Shown piece after piece: positions 40,801 to 54,377 of a DNA stretch of 64,000 bases (its first letter is position 1; each line of letters starts with the position of its first letter). The stretch is taken from NCBI RefSeq assembly GCF_019649055.1, contig NW_026570386.1, positions 62,001 through 126,000 on the forward strand. The letters are read 5' to 3'. The stretch is from Paramacrobiotus metropolitanus (taxonomy: Eukaryota > Tardigrada > Eutardigrada > Parachela > Macrobiotidae). A model generated the notes under the pieces. That model made no database searches and was not told where the DNA came from. It saw nothing but the letters and a program-made list of their open reading frames with translations. A program made the translations under genes and the position numbers.

Positions 40801-43159
40801 TTTCTTGCAGAAGTATTCTGACCATTTCCTTGCCTCCCGCCCGTGCAGCGAGATGTAGTGGAGTATCTTGGTTATCCAGTTTTGCGTTAACATTGGCACC
40901 CGATTTAATTAGACTGACAGCCGCCAGGACGCCATTTGGCAGTTTTGCCGCAACGTGCAGCGGCGTTTCGCCCTGTGTACCGCCTATAATAAACCTCAAG
41001 TTATAAGAACATAAGCTCGTTGTTCCTTTCGCCTCAAAACCTTTCGTATGCGGAGATGCTCCAGCTCCCAGGAGTACCTCCACCACGTTGACCTTTCCAA
41101 ACTCCACGGCTAAATGTAAAGCCGTGTAGTTTTTTCTGGTCTTTGCATCAACGAACGCATTTCGGGTGGATAAAATGGACTGAATGACCGAAGCATGTCC
41201 TGGCAAGTAAAATGTGGTCGCAGGTAAATACAATTGCACGATCATGCAGGTAGCGAAAATAAAAATATCGAGCTTTTGACTTCCGGAAATATCATTATAA
41301 AAGTCTAACTTACCGGGTGAAACGGGACGATTGCATTTGTTTACCTGCTCGTGCGGCAGCGTGGAGCGCTAATGCGCCGGACTTATTAGGCATATGCGGA
41401 TACACGCCACGCTTTAGCAGCGTCACCATCGTTTCTGCGTGACCGTACAAAGCCGCAATGTGCGCCAAAGTACTTCCGTCCTGACAAAATCACTTAGGGA
41501 TAGTTGTATTTTGGATAAAACCCCAATGCAGTTTCATGCGCACTTACTTCTGTCCGGACATGGATTGATTCGGGATAATGCGTTATAAGTTGGTCGATAA
41601 CAGTGCTGGATCCCCGTTCGACCGCCAGTTGTAGAGGAGTGCGATCATACTACAAAGTACAAAGTACAATTCTAATCCAAACAGTACGCGTCACGAATTC
41701 CTTAATAGCGATATGATATTATGTCGTTGCTGGTGTTCCTTAATTATTTTTTATAACTCTATATCAATCCTTCCTGCTGAGAACCACAAAAGTACTTCCA
41801 GTATTTCACATTTATTGATCAGGCGGACAATGATCACTAACTTTATCTCGCAAATTAGCATTTGCATGGAATTCGTGGAGATGTGTTATGGCTTGAACAT
41901 TATTCATAATAACGGCCACATGAAGCAATGTTTGATTCAAGATCTATAAAATAGATTCAAAACCTTATATGAATGACTATAGTCGATAGAGCTATTCTTT
42001 TAATATGAGGACAGCGTTATTGGTCATCTTACATTCATTTCATTGACAGGCGCTCCCGCTTCGAGAAGGATGCGGAATATGTCTGTCTGGCCCAGTCGAA
42101 GTGCAAAATGTAAAACCGTATCCCCATCCATTTTCTACAAAATTAAAGCTAATTATTATTGTTATCACATCCCGGCGGTTCAGCAGCAGCAAATAAAGTG
42201 ACTAAACGCACAGCATTATGATATGTTAGTTGCGCTGTAGTATTACTGGACAGCAATTCCTTCACTGCCCGGGCACTTGATCTTTCCACCGATCTAAATA
42301 ATGGGATGTATCCCTCCTACAACAAACTGGTGAATGCCTTATATATTTTGACCAAATCTGACAAAAAAGTAATAATCTTGTTTTGCTTTGTGCATACAAA
42401 AAATCATACATTATCCACAGTTTCCAGAGATTCTTCCCCGGAGACCATTTTTAAAAACCGTATGATAGGAAACGCAGCTGTTAACCGTGAACAAGCAATG
42501 TGAAGAGGAAGCTGATCCAGTTTCTATATAAGACACCGATAGTGGCAAGGGCAGAATTTTGAAATGTCCATGCCGAAGCGACTCACTCCGCCTTTTGTCA
42601 CAGCATCCCCTCCGATTAAAACAATTTGCTCCACAGTATCTTCTTTTTGTGTCGCAGCCGCATAATGGATGGCGGTTGAGTTATTCTAGCAAAGAACGTC
42701 CTTCCTTAATGATGTGACATTATGTTTGGCATGTTGGAAGATACCGACAGATTTGTACTGTACCATATCCTTCATGTTGATATCGGCTCCCAACTGGACT
42801 AGTTGTTCTATGAGATGTATTTTGCCCTTGTACATACACGCTGTAATGGGGGTCATGCCAGTTTTCTGCAATTAAACAAAGGACCTGTATGGTCTCTATA
42901 GGCACGGTGTGACCATCAGCTTTAATTTCAAGTTTACCGTGCTATATGAATTGAGCTCGGTCACCAAGTCAATGGATTCCCGCGTGACAGCAGAAATGGT
43001 TGACTTGTCAGTCCATATCCGCTCAATCCGGCGCAGGAAACTTTCAGCCTGGATCCATTTTTCTTCCTCGCACAACCGCAGGTAGTATGCACCGAGATGC
43101 TGTGGTATTTTGTTGGAATCACTGCCGTCAAGATCATTGTCTGCATTAGTAGACGACAT
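34833..43159 (-). CDS. TRPN (NOMPC-type) channel, array copy 2, with long pore-turret insertion
   Basis: Starts at ATG 43159 (MSSTNADNDLDG) and stops at TAG 34833. N-terminal helical segment, then ankyrin exons from about 42.87 to 37.3 kb. One large exon (about 37.31-36.33 kb) carries the linker and S1-S4 in a single frame (FLKLVLHITSDLYFIILFVLVF). The S5/pore exon is about 36.0-35.53 kb, starting YLSFHQLFGPFGVMLGDL. Between S5 and the pore helix is a charged His/Glu/Ser-rich insertion (about 35.70-35.88 kb), absent from the other copies. The pore reads YFMGLNFFLLI. The micro-exon is 35458-35469 and the TRP-box exon about 35.37-35.18 (SRSDLEWKYMRAK). The tail ends KLTDVVPWSETMDAYEKK and an acidic terminus. 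I saw no frame break in the exons I checked. Likely an ankyrin-tethered cation channel at the membrane. Confidence 0.82.
35458..35469 (-). other. 12-nt micro-exon in S6, TRPN copy 2
   Basis: CGGTGATTATTG flanked by AG (35470-35471) and GT (35456-35457). It joins S5/pore to S6 as A-VII-V before LTHVLTAML. Confidence 0.75.
37552..37665. repeat. Short tandem repeat in an intron of TRPN copy 2
   Basis: Four occurrences of AGATTTTCCACTAACA. The first and last are extended by AATGTGTAAGGGCTAGTT, so the 35-base extended unit occurs twice. It lies between the exon ending near 37400 and the ankyrin exon at about 37.8 kb. Confidence 0.7.
40536..40620. repeat. Intronic inverted repeat (MITE-like hairpin)
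   Basis: Left arm beginning GGACACC and containing AAATGTGGT and TACACCGATA. Right arm 40582-40620 is its near-perfect reverse complement, ending GGTGTCC, with a few small indels. The spacer contains TGCATGCA. It lies in an intron of TRPN copy 2. The size and terminal complementarity suggest a small non-autonomous element or a structured RNA. Confidence 0.65.
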
Positions 43160-43921
43160 CTTGAATCATTAAGCTCAGTGAAAAACGTTCTAGCAGTTAC
43201 TTATACATCCAGCTGCAAGAAACTGTAATTCAACGGTAACACATTAATGCGAAAGGAAATCACAAGGAACAGGAAAGTTTCTGTTTTGACTTCGGAGGTT
43301 TGGACGCTTCGACGTTTCCAGAGCTTCTTGCAAGGATACTGGTGCCTTTTACGTAGCGCTACATACAATACTGTAGCTCGCCTGGCGCAAGATGAAATAC
43401 GAGAACTAGTCACACACCGGCGTACTGCTTTTGATAAGAGCATAAGCGAAATGCGCGCTCATCACTGAATTGCACTGTACCAAGTTTGTAGTACCAGGTA
43501 CGTGGCGCGATCGATGATGTTTCCCAAACATACGGAAGATTTTATGAGGGACAAAAATTATTTACAGACAACCAATGATTTTTATTATAAACCACTGCTC
43601 GACAAATGACTTAACTGTTGTTGCGCTTCCAAACAAATCAGATAAAAAATCTGATACTGATAAATACTATTCAACATCGACAGTCGACGGTTAATTAATG
43701 GCTTAAATATTGGGAATTGCTTATTGTGCCACTTGCGCAGTCAAGAAACAAGATGCTTTTTTATCCTATTGCCATAAAACAATGTAACCAAAATTACGAT
43801 GAACGAAAACATCCATACGGAAGTCAGCCACATTGTATTGTATGATAATTTGTAACAGGCCTGTCAAGCAAAATTGAAGAAGGAACAATGCAAGCAGTAA
43901 ATTTGGAGGAAGTGTCGGCTT
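43160..43921. other. Spacer between TRPN copies 2 and 3
   Basis: About 760 bases with no supported gene. It contains the promoter of copy 2 and the 3' UTR of copy 3. A + strand ORF at 43247-43468 overlaps the probable 5' flank and has no recognised domain. Confidence 0.4.
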
Positions 43922-46900
43922 TTAGCTGTCAATTTCGTTTTCGATCTCTTCGTCCAGGTCTTCGTCGTCAAGGAGGTCACTTGTGACATATCCGGCAACA
44001 ACTGCTTTCCAGTCGCAGCATTCAGGAAGCTTCCGAATCGGCATATTTCGGAAAAGTTGTTGCTCGCCTTTAGATTCAGAATTAAGAAAAACAGTGCATT
44101 AACAGACATAAGACAGAATAAGAAAGCAGGTGTGCGTACCTTCGTCGCTTTCGTGGGTGCTTTTACTCCATGTCCTCACTGCTTCCGCATGACTGGTTGT
44201 TGATCCCATGGACACTCTTTCGTGCAGCCCATCCAGCTTTTCCATATTGTGTCTCGAATCTAGGATAGCAAAATTTGAACAATAGTAATCCTTTGATTTA
44301 TAACTGAAATTACCGTAAGATTGTTTTTATTCTTAGGTTTTCATTGAGCGCGTATGCCGATACCTTGAAAATGCGCGTAAAGTTTTGCAGTTATTATGGT
44401 CAAGGTATTTAGTGGTGGCGGCGTAATCGCCGATTTATCCATATTCATGACCAGTTTTGCTCGTCCATATTTCCATTCAAGATCCGACCGGGCCTGGATT
44501 CTTTGATACGTATCGGACAACATAGCGATTAGCAGATTAATCAAAACTAAAAACAATAAACATGTTAATCCCATGCGACCTTAACGATGTCGAAAAATAA
44601 CGGAAGGCCGCTGCAGTGTTCCAAGGCCACAGAACTGACTTACCAACCATTGTCACTGCAACGAAAAGACTGCATTACATAAAATTCCTGTCAATGTAAA
44701 ACTGTTACGGGTTACCCATCAAATAAACTCCGTAAACAATTTGCGTCAACGCTTCAGCGAATGCCGGACCAAACGGCGGCGCGTCAATATCTGTGGGATT
44801 GACCAGTCCAAACATGGCAAAGTACAGTTTTTTAAAGCTTTCCAGTGGATCCAGTGCCATATCCATAACAACCCACTTTTCATGGTGAAATCCTTCGGGT
44901 GGCCTTAGGACATCTTCGTACAGGGAGGATAGCAAGAACGTAAAACCAGTCAGAAATAAAACAAGAATGACGAGAAAACGTAGTAAATCGATAACCACAT
45001 CGCGAATAATGATAGCGAACGGTCCAAACATGTAATGGAAGGAAAGAAAGCTGCAAAGGGCAAAAATATCATTTGCTGATATGAGCATGACGCTTACACT
45101 GTAGAACGGAATGTTATTTTATTGAATAATTATAATAGATTAACATGTTTACCTGACAATTTGGATGCACGCGAAGAAACTGGATAACGCAAAAATTTGG
45201 TTTCTGACGTATAAAACCTCGGTTTCCACCGGTGGGTCGAAGGCGAATGCAATAAAGTGCAGAATAAAAGCCACAACACAAAAGACAATAATAAGCACTC
45301 GAATCCATCCGAGCCCGCTTCTTTCCTCAGCTGTTGTCAGTTCGCCAGAAAATTTACCAATAACCCAGATAATCAGAATAATTTCTTCCGGTTTTGGTGT
45401 CGCGTCATGGCGCTCGTATAATTGTTCAAAAGGTGACATAAACACCAGAATCAGAACCAGAATGAAGAATAAATGGCTGACGATGTGACAGATCAATTTG
45501 ATAAAAGGAATATAATTATATTTGTGTTCCAGAGGTAGGCAAAAAATTAACCAGACCGGTGGACACAGTAAGAAGACCATAAAGATGAGGAAGCTCTTCG
45601 TGCCGGACCAAGCTTGGTTGCCATGCCACACCTGGGTTAAATATCGCTGGACGGCGGGCAGTGCAACAACATCTTTGTGTTCTCCCTATAAAGGTCACGA
45701 CGACTACATTCTGTGTAAATATATGTTGGAAAACACTTTACAGAAACGATAACACCTGGGACCATAATGGCATGTATACTTGTATGGCATGGATTATTTC
45801 ATTATTCACAGCAATACATAAAGTCAAAGGTGGATATGGCTGAAGCCCGAATTTACAAGGCTTGTCTTTTTACTTAATGACTTACTTCGATCAGTATGTC
45901 CATTAAGGATTTGTCGTGATGGTCAACCGCGCGCAGGATTCCAGCCGGACTAAACTTGTTGCAAGCCAGAACCAGCAAATCGTTTCCAAGTTGCTCGCAG
46001 AATTTGTTGGCCAAGTTAAGGTCACGTTCCCTTTCTTTCTCCCGCCCTGAAACTTCCGAGTAGAACCTTGCCAACTTTAGCGCGACTTCAACAGGCGATG
46101 GCGATGTGATGATAAATTCCTGAAGCGGCTTATTTTGGGCGGTCTTACTGCACAACATCAGATCGAGCAGAAACACCTTGTCGTCCATCAGCGAAAAAAC
46201 ATCATGAGGTTTCGTTAAGAGGTACAGTACAACAGCAGTTTTCGAGGCATTGGCACAGAGACACAAAGGAATTTTGCCATCGCGGTTTTTTGCCACTGTC
46301 GAAGCGTTGCTGTCAACTAAGACTTTGACAACCTTTAAGTGACCTGCTACCGCTGCATGATGTAACGGAGTCCAACCATTCTATAAATTTAAATGTTGCA
46401 TTGCACAAATTCTGCAAAGTACAGTCGTATATGTATTAGTTGAATATCGAAATTCGTTCTTAAAACCTCAGTGCGCAAGGCTTGTTTTAGCAACTGAGCT
46501 AAGTTAAATTGACGGAACCGGTTAAGGCAATAATTATAAATAAATGCACCGTTATTATTTCATGATACATGTCGCTGTGGTCAAATTTATTGTACCAGCT
46601 CACATTATCTTCAGCAGACAAATCCGCACCCTGACCAATGAGCAGCGTGACCATTTCCGTGTGACCATGGAAGCAGGCCGACATAAGTGCAGTCCGCCCT
46701 TTAGCGTCACGCTTGTCAATCTGGGTTCCCAGTTTGCTTAGTAGCAAATTGACAATGGACAAATGCCCGTTGATGGCTGCTTTTTGCAAAGGTGTCGTCC
46801 CCGACACATCGCTGGAGGCATCGGTGTTGACACCAGGATAATTAAGAAGCACCCTGACCATTTCTTCTTGACCGGAATGGCATGCCAAATGAAGTGCTGT

Positions 46901-49900
46901 TAGTCCGGGTTCGGCACTGATGTGCTTGACCATGGCGTTGTTGACCGTTGGTTGCTCGGTTACAGTGGTGACCGGAACAGTGGTCAGTAGTTCCCGCACA
47001 AAATCTACTTGCCCGGTAAACGCTGCTAAATGCAGCGCGGTGAGTCCCGTCTGAAAAATGCATAATGAACTGACTTCGAATTCAGTAACAAATAATTAAT
47101 AAAGGGGATTAGTTGACTTACTTTAATGCTGCACACATTCAAAGAAACAGAATCTTTAAGGCACTCCAGGACCTTTACATGGCCATATCGAGCAGCAAGA
47201 TGTAAAGGTGTAAGACCCTCCTGCAAATATATGACACACACATTGCAGTTAGAAAGGATGTGAAGCATTGCCTAAAATACTTAATCGAAGATTGCCGGTA
47301 CACTGTACACCGTACCTTATTTTCTTCAGTAGCTGGGGCACCTGACTGGATTAACAGTTTGACAATTTCGTCATGTCCACCGGCTGCTGCCAAGTGTACG
47401 GCTGAGGCTTCGGTTGACTGTTCCATAAAATTGTGTTAAACAGCAATAGGCGCAATTATTAAGAAATTTCAAACCTTGATTTTTGATTTTATGACCAGGT
47501 CTTTGTTATGATTTAGCAGCAGCTGAATGACTTCCAGGCATCCATGTTTAGCGGCGGTGTGCGCAACGTTCAGTCCTTTCTGAAATACACGACTTACAAA
47601 AATTAATAAACAAACTGTTCATTATTAACAGACTGTTCATTATAAAACCAAAAAATTTAAATGTAGGTTTTTCCTTGTCAACCGAAGAAAAAGCTACTTG
47701 CTTGCAGGATATTGAGATGGATACCGATACCAACTAAGTAGTCCGTACCTGATCTATTATGGTCGCTGGATCGAGTTCACCTTTGTGCTGTATGAAGAGC
47801 TGTACAATTTGGGCGTGGTTATGGGCTGCTGCGAGATGCATCGGAGTCTGTCCTTTCTAAAAAGAACACCGTATAAGTGATTATGTATCAAATGATTAGA
47901 CGATGTGCTTCAGTATATACTTACTTGATCTTTCGCCCAAGCGTCGGCTCCCAACCTTATCAGCCGCTCACAGATACCCCATTGTCCTGCTTGTGCTGCC
48001 AAATGTAGTGGTGTCTTTTTCGACTGCAACAACGCACACACGTAGTTTTTCGTTTGTTGCGTCATGCAGAGTTAGATTTATATATATCCAGCATTGTGAC
48101 CCCACCAGTGATAAGACATCTGTATTGGCTTGATACTTTTCCACCAGTAGTTCGACAATATCCGCCGCCCCTCTTTCGGCGGCCAAATGAGCCGGTGTGA
48201 CACCATCTTTGTTTTTGGCGTTAACGAAGGCTTTATGCTGCAGAAGCAGGTCCACAACATCCAGATGGTCCTTCTCGGCTGCCAAATGCAAAGCGGCTCT
48301 ACCTTCCTGTGAACAAAGGCAGCATGGAAATAAAAGAGACTCGATTGCTATCAATTTAGAGAACTGCACTGACCTCATCGAAAACATCAACGCGTGCGTT
48401 GTTTCGTAGTAAAATATCAACAATGTCCGCATGACCTTCATCACACGCCGTCAGCAATGGAGACCATCCGTTCTATAAACAGTTATTAAGCAAACTGTAC
48501 CAGATCGTCAAAAACCTAAAAATACTTTTTGTCCATACGAATGATACCTTCGCAAGTTTGTTAAGTCCCAACACCAGTCGCTCAGGTCCTAGAAACCTAA
48601 TTATTGTGCTAAGAATTTCATAACACCCATAGCGTGCACAGTAATGCAGAGGAGTTTCCAATGTCTAAAAATTTACGATCCATTGTATTGATAATTTATG
48701 GTACTGTGTTTATGTGAAATGTATGTGTGTACATGTACCTCTTTCGTTTGTAAGTTTGTATTTCCGTTGTAGTCCAAAAGCAGTTGTGCCAGCATGGAAT
48801 CTTCACCTGAAAAGTGCACCATGTCGGATGTCACCTGTGCCACCAAGTGCACTGCTGATTCTCCTTCCTGTATTTAAAGAAATCATGTACTTCGATTCCA
48901 GACTATTTCAACTTTGGTACTAGAAAATCGTACCAAGTTCTGAGTGTTTACAGCATTTGATGCGGCATTCTGTGATTCATGTCGGCTGATGTGATCCAGT
49001 ATTTCTCGTGCCACATCATACTGGCAATTGCGAACTGCCAGATGGAGGGCCGTTTCCCCTTCGTTGTTGACAGCGGATACGTCGACGTTTTCAGACAAAA
49101 CAATTTTCAGCACCTTTAACGACCCATGTTTGGCGGCTATGTGCAGGGCAGTTTCGCCACTCGTGGTTTTCAGGTTTGGATTGGCTCCGGATTTAATCAG
49201 CGTTTCGGCCATTATATGCCCATTAGGATTCCTCGCCGCAATGTGCAGCGCAGTCTCTGATTCTTTTCCTCCTGAAACAAAATTCGTTCACGTTATTGTA
49301 AGTTATTACGTTATTGTTACAGTTACTGTTACGTTATTGTTCACGTTATTGTTACGTTCGTTATTGTTAATTAAAAATCTTGAGAAAAGATGGTGTCGAT
49401 ATGCTGCGCACTAATTATAATGCTTCCCTTGTTTTCGGTACAGTACTTCCTTAACTGCAAGGCACATTTTTGACTTATTCACATGCCGTAATACCCGATC
49501 AGCCACATGCATACCCAAATGCCTCTGGCTGATGACGTGTGCCGGAAGAGTTATTCAGGAAATTCAGCACAGTAATACTAGTACCTGTAATATTGACGGC
49601 AGCGCCTGACCCGATCAGCACATCCACCATGAGAGAATGTCCGTTTTCCACCGCAATATGTAATGCGGTGTAATTTTCCTTCGTTCGTGCATCCACAGGA
49701 GTTCCATTTGCCAACAACTCGGATGCAACGTTCGCGTGACCTTTGGGTATTTTGCAGCAGTTAGTTGTTTGCACGTGCTTAATAGCCCAGAAGTCTGCTC
49801 ACCGTATTGAGCAGCAATGTGTAGTGCCAGCTGTCCGGATTTGTTCGGCATGCTTATGGGCACTCCCCGCCGGATCAGGAGCATTACTGTTGCTGCGTGT

Positions 49901-52631
49901 CCAGATCGTGCAGCGATATGCGCTAATGTGCTCCCGTCCTATGAAGCAAAATAAGTATGTGAACGTTGGTTTAATCTACGGTGAACCTGTCGACCGTGAC
50001 CTTTGCTCTTGTTTTAAGTGATCCCCGGAAGCGTTCCACTAGTGTATCAACAACATTCGTGAGGCCTTGCTCCACAGCTAAATGCAAGGCTGACCGCCCC
50101 ATCTGTCATAACCAAAAAGAACGTGTATATATATCCCACGCACGAAAGACCTTTTTCTATTTTCTAGCGCTTCTATTTTCTAGCGGAAGAAAGTCACGTG
50201 AGACACAAGCATGTACTTACCACATCAATTAAATCCGGATTAGCTTTTTTTGTCGTGCAGCATACTCACAGCATCCCCGTTCTTAACCATCGTGGCAACA
50301 TGCAGCAATGTCTCACCTTCACTCTGCATGCGTAAGTACCCGCATAGTAACATTCAGGTTGTAAAAAACATTAATTGTGCACAATTAAAATGACTTTCAA
50401 CCTTAAAGTTAGATGAATAATTTATATTGGTTACAACTGAATCTCGGTTAATTAATCTCGGGCATATAAAGGTGTGGAGCTGAACTTACGTTTTGTATGT
50501 CAACGGGAGTATCAAATTCCAGTAAGATCTTAAGAACTTCGTTGTCATGTCTGCGGATAACAAAATGCGCCAGGGTGTCGTCATTCATTTGCTGCAATTT
50601 AAAATTAAAATGTGGCAAAGTTGTAATTTAAAGGCTGCTAACCATAAGCAGACACTGGACGAGGTATATTCAAAACTCTGGATATTAAAATTACGTAGAA
50701 TGCTAGTTCTGGTATCATCGTCTGCGCTCATGTATGCATATGAATCAATATTCACTACTTAAGCATCAACCATATATAACGAATCTGTGTAACTACAGAC
50801 TTGCTTAATTTATTGTACACCGCTGGAAGTTTTTTTAAACGTTAGTAGGTGTTAACTGACTTTATTCTGATAGGACAATTGCTGGTGGGCTTGGTCCAAC
50901 AAAAGCTCTTTCAGTACATGCAGATTAGCAACATCCGCCGCCCTCCAGACCGGAAGAAATCCTTCCTGAAAAATAGTACGTCGCCGCAAAATGCAAATAA
51001 TGACATTCCTGGTCGCGACACATTAAGATTCTCGGTCAATATTCCCGGATGCTTACTGCGTCAGATATCATTCTGCATTCCGGTCCTGACAGAGGAACCA
51101 AATACTGAACAAGCGGCCATGCACCAAATTTCCGCATGCAACTGCAGAAAACAAACGGGTCGTGTTTAAGCCAGCATACTGCTTCCGCTTTCGCAGTGAG
51201 GTGTATAGAAAACGCATTGGTAAAAAGTGCACTCACGCTAGATGCAGTGGAAGCTGCTTTAGATCCTGAAATGAATAAAGAGTTTAGTTGAAATTTACAA
51301 AAACTACTACGGTACCACCTCCATGTCTTGCAAAAGTGGACACAGAATAACAGAAAGTACAAGTTACCCCTCCAATAATCGTGGGATCTGCGCCGTATGT
51401 AACGAGCATCCGGACCATTTCTTCCTTTGCATCCCGTACCGCGAAATGTAAAGCAGTTTCCCCATTCTAAAAAGATTTGCTTTTAACCGGCTTGAAATAG
51501 TAGCTACACTACCTCAAGAAGCATCCGATTCACAAACGAAATTTACAAACTTGGTCATGTAATTCCCTTCAGAAGTCATTGGGTTACAGTTTCGCAATCT
51601 TTCTAAAATCTATATCCGCAGTATTAAATTTATATATTGCGTAATCTTACGTTTTTTTTAACCCAGTAAAGTCAGCCATATTTGAAAACGACCACTTGCC
51701 TCGGTGGCTGTATTGATCTCCGCTCCAAGCTTGAGAAGCTGGTCCACGAGACCAGCTCTGCTTTCTTTGGCACATAGCATTAATGCGGTGACTTTTGTGC
51801 CCTGTAACAGCAAACAGGCGCTGGTTAAAGAATTTTTCCAAAGAATAGCAAAATTTTAAACTTAACAGTTTAGCAAAGCTGTTTTAGAATAAAGCAAGTT
51901 TAATTTTAGATCTTACTGTCAAGCACTGATCTTTACATTAACACTTTCACTGGTTAACTATGTACCTCTTCCGCCGCATTAACCGCCTCCGTCACCTTCG
52001 AACGCTTTTCGACGACCCTGGCCGCTTTTTCTAACAGGCGCAGCAAACTTTCCAACGAACTCCAGCTATTAGTCTTACAAGAATCCAGGATCAAACTGCC
52101 CGTATTATCTGGTAATTCGATTCGTTCCAGCATCGGTTTCGGAGAGATTGATCTTGACCGTGAATCCTGTGGTTGACCGTCGAATATTTCCTCCACGTTG
52201 TGTGGTGGATCAGGTGACCTTTCATTTCTAATAGCCGGTACGTAATCTTGTGGTGTGGGTGAGGGTGTCGGTGCACTGGAACTCGGAAGTACATCCCGCA
52301 ATCCTTTAGGTAGCAGCCTCTCGGGTGGTTTGGAGGTGGATGCGTCAGAAATTAATTGCCGCTGCTTTTTGGGTGGCACCGGTTGCATGGACTGCTGCGT
52401 GGAGATTTTTGGCAGATCCTGTTTGGGTTTGAAAAGTAGTGATGGTTGCAGGTTGCGATTGTCATCATGATCTTCGGGCACCGGTGTGGGAAGAGGTGGA
52501 GGCGGCGGAAAATCATCAGAATCCGCTTCGGGGAAACCGGTTTGGGAGGGCGGCTGGTTAGCGGATGGAGGGAGCGGTGGAAGAACACGCACGCCCAAGT
52601 ATGTTTTACTTTGCATAACGCGCGAAATCAT
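43922..52631 (-). CDS. TRPN (NOMPC-type) channel, array copy 3
   Basis: Starts at ATG 52631 and stops at TAA 43922. The first exon (52631-51966, 222 codons) is a Pro/Ser-rich disordered segment ending in a conserved helix (SCKTNSWSSLESLLRLL). Ankyrin exons follow to about 46.3 kb. The linker exon (46296 down) reads NKPLQEFIITSPSPVEVALK. S1-S4 are at about 45.68-45.15 kb, and the S5/pore exon at about 45.06-44.71 holds the pore FAMFGLVNP. The micro-exon is 44644-44655. The TRP-box exon is NLLIAMLSDTYQRIQ then SDLEWKYGRAKL, the NOMPC signature. Two tail exons end near KLPECCDWKAVVAGY and an acidic terminus. The second exon ends with a GC donor at 51699. No frame break was found. In flies and worms TRPN channels gate mechanically in sensory cilia. 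Confidence 0.86.
44644..44655 (-). other. 12-nt micro-exon in S6, TRPN copy 3
   Basis: TGACAATGGTTG between AG (44656-44657) and GT (44642-44643). It supplies V-TMV-V before LINLLIAML, matching NOMPC S6. Confidence 0.8.
49290..49372. repeat. Degenerate ACGTTATTGTT repeat in an intron of TRPN copy 3
   Basis: At least six partial copies of GTTATTGTTAC or CGTTATTGTT in tandem just after an ankyrin exon boundary. Non-coding and probably a young minisatellite. Confidence 0.55.
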
Positions 52632-52732
52632 TTTTCAAGAGAGCTAGAGACGCATTTTGTAGATAAAGTGATTAAATTCCAATTTGAAAAGCCCCTTTAA
52701 ATTGCACGTAAAAATGAAAAAGTTCAGTTTTA

Positions 52733-53077
52733 TCATGAACTGCACAACTGCACGTAAAAATAAAAAGGTTCAGTTTTATACGCGAGCACGTCCCACTTCG
52801 ACCTATGTGGACAACGGGAGATAAGAAACAAGATAAAAATGGTGAGTGCACACAAAATAATAAAGTAGAAACAGAGGCGCAGATTTATTTCTAATAGGGA
52901 GCACAGCAATAAGCAAATCAAGCTAAGCCAGTTTTGGCAAACAGCGTTGAATATTTCTTTATAACCATCATAATCCAGGACATTATTGTAAGGCATGCGG
53001 CCGTTTCCGGTAAACTGCTCTTTGTCTCGTTTGCGTATCCGTTTGTCTTTCGGGATTTTAAACCGATTCTCCAACAT
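52733..53077 (-). CDS. Possible small membrane protein, unknown
   Basis: A 114-codon ORF from ATG 53077 in the wide spacer between TRPN copies 3 and 4. It opens with a basic segment (KIPKDKRIRKRDKEQ). A hydrophobic stretch follows that could form two TM helices (WLSLICLLLCSLLEI and FIILCALTIFILFLI). AT-rich sequence easily yields such hydrophobic ORFs, and no family was recognised. It also overlaps the probable promoter of copy 3. Confidence 0.2.
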   Translation of the reverse strand: MLENRFKIPKDKRIRKRDKEQFTGNGRMPYNNVLDYDGYKEIFNAVCQNWLSLICLLLCSLLEINLRLCFYFIILCALTIFILFLISRCPHRSKWDVLAYKTEPFYFYVQLCSS

Positions 53078-54377
53078 TTGTTTATTCTAAAGCTGAAATG
53101 CGTTGACGCGCCATGTTTTGCTTGTTCTCGAACGACCGGCGGTACCAGTATTGACCCGCAACGGCCTGGTACTGCTGCCGGCGGGAGCGGAAGTGGTACG
53201 CTGTTATCTCAGATGCATGTGCACATCCTGTGTATTAAATTATACGGTCATACCTGCGTATGGTTAGATTGAACGAAATTTTTCTGTTATAGTTTAGCGT
53301 GTTTTTTTTTTCTTCAAATTGGTGTATTGAGGCATTGATTTGACCAATAAAGTACCTTCACGATAAGTCGTGTTGCTCGCTGTCTTTGAGTTTTGCTATG
53401 CATATGAACAGTACCAGTAAACAATTATGTACTCTGCATCCAAGATTCTGTCTCTGCATGACTCCCTGCGTACGCGTTTTAGACTTTCAGAAGTGAAAAG
53501 GCGTGGAATTAAAGATAGGCATCTAGAGACAGAATAAGAAAAAAAGCAGCCGAAATTTGCGATTGCTTCATTGGGCTAATTCTTTCGAAAACGGCTAGAA
53601 GCAACAACATTCCACTTCCCAAGCCCGGTTACTGCGAGACGATATTCGAGCTGTGGAAAAAATCGGGTATCCAGTCGATATATAGCTACCCGGTAGTCAC
53701 TCTCATTGTCAGCCACTCTAGCCTTAAATACAGGACAATGTACCTCCAAGCTATTCATGGTATTCAAGATATCCTTCATGATATACTTCTCACCGTTGCC
53801 GCATAAACGTATTCAAGTTCAGAAATTCGGAGACGTAACACACAACTGTTTTCAGCTGGTGCCCGCTGTCGTGCAAACTGCGATAGATTTTTTTTAAACT
53901 CTGCTGATTGGCCTTTACGACGCGGTCCATTCATTTGGGCTAGTGCCAATAAAGTACGATATTAGTAGCATATCTTTTGTACGTAATGCTACATATCCCC
54001 GACCATTTCCAGAAATTAGTTCTAGGTTTCCTTGAAAACTAATGCAAGGCTACGATCGACCTAGGTATATTTTGAATGAAGCAAGCTGATTTTCCATGAA
54101 ATATTTTTCCTCGAAAAGTAGTGCATGAAAAGTGCATCGTTGCTTGCTGCAATATTAAAGGTGAGAACATCAGCAATGCCGTATAAAATGCCGTTATTGC
54201 AAACTAGTGTTGTAATCATATTATAACAAAGTGCGTTCATCACGCACCGTTTACAACCATTATGAACCATATGATTGCTATTTCATCACAGTTTTACCCA
54301 AAGCACATTAATTTCGAAAACCTGAACATACAGATACTGAAGTATAAAACTGTAGCTGACAGCCAGTAATCGGCAAA
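53078..54377. other. Remainder of the spacer between TRPN copies 3 and 4
   Basis: Gene-poor. A 67-codon - strand ORF (53779-53576, starting MKDILNTMNSLEV) has an ordinary amino acid mix but no recognised domain, and may be an orphan exon or chance. This spacer, 1.75 kb from 52632, is about twice as long as the others in the array. Confidence 0.35.
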
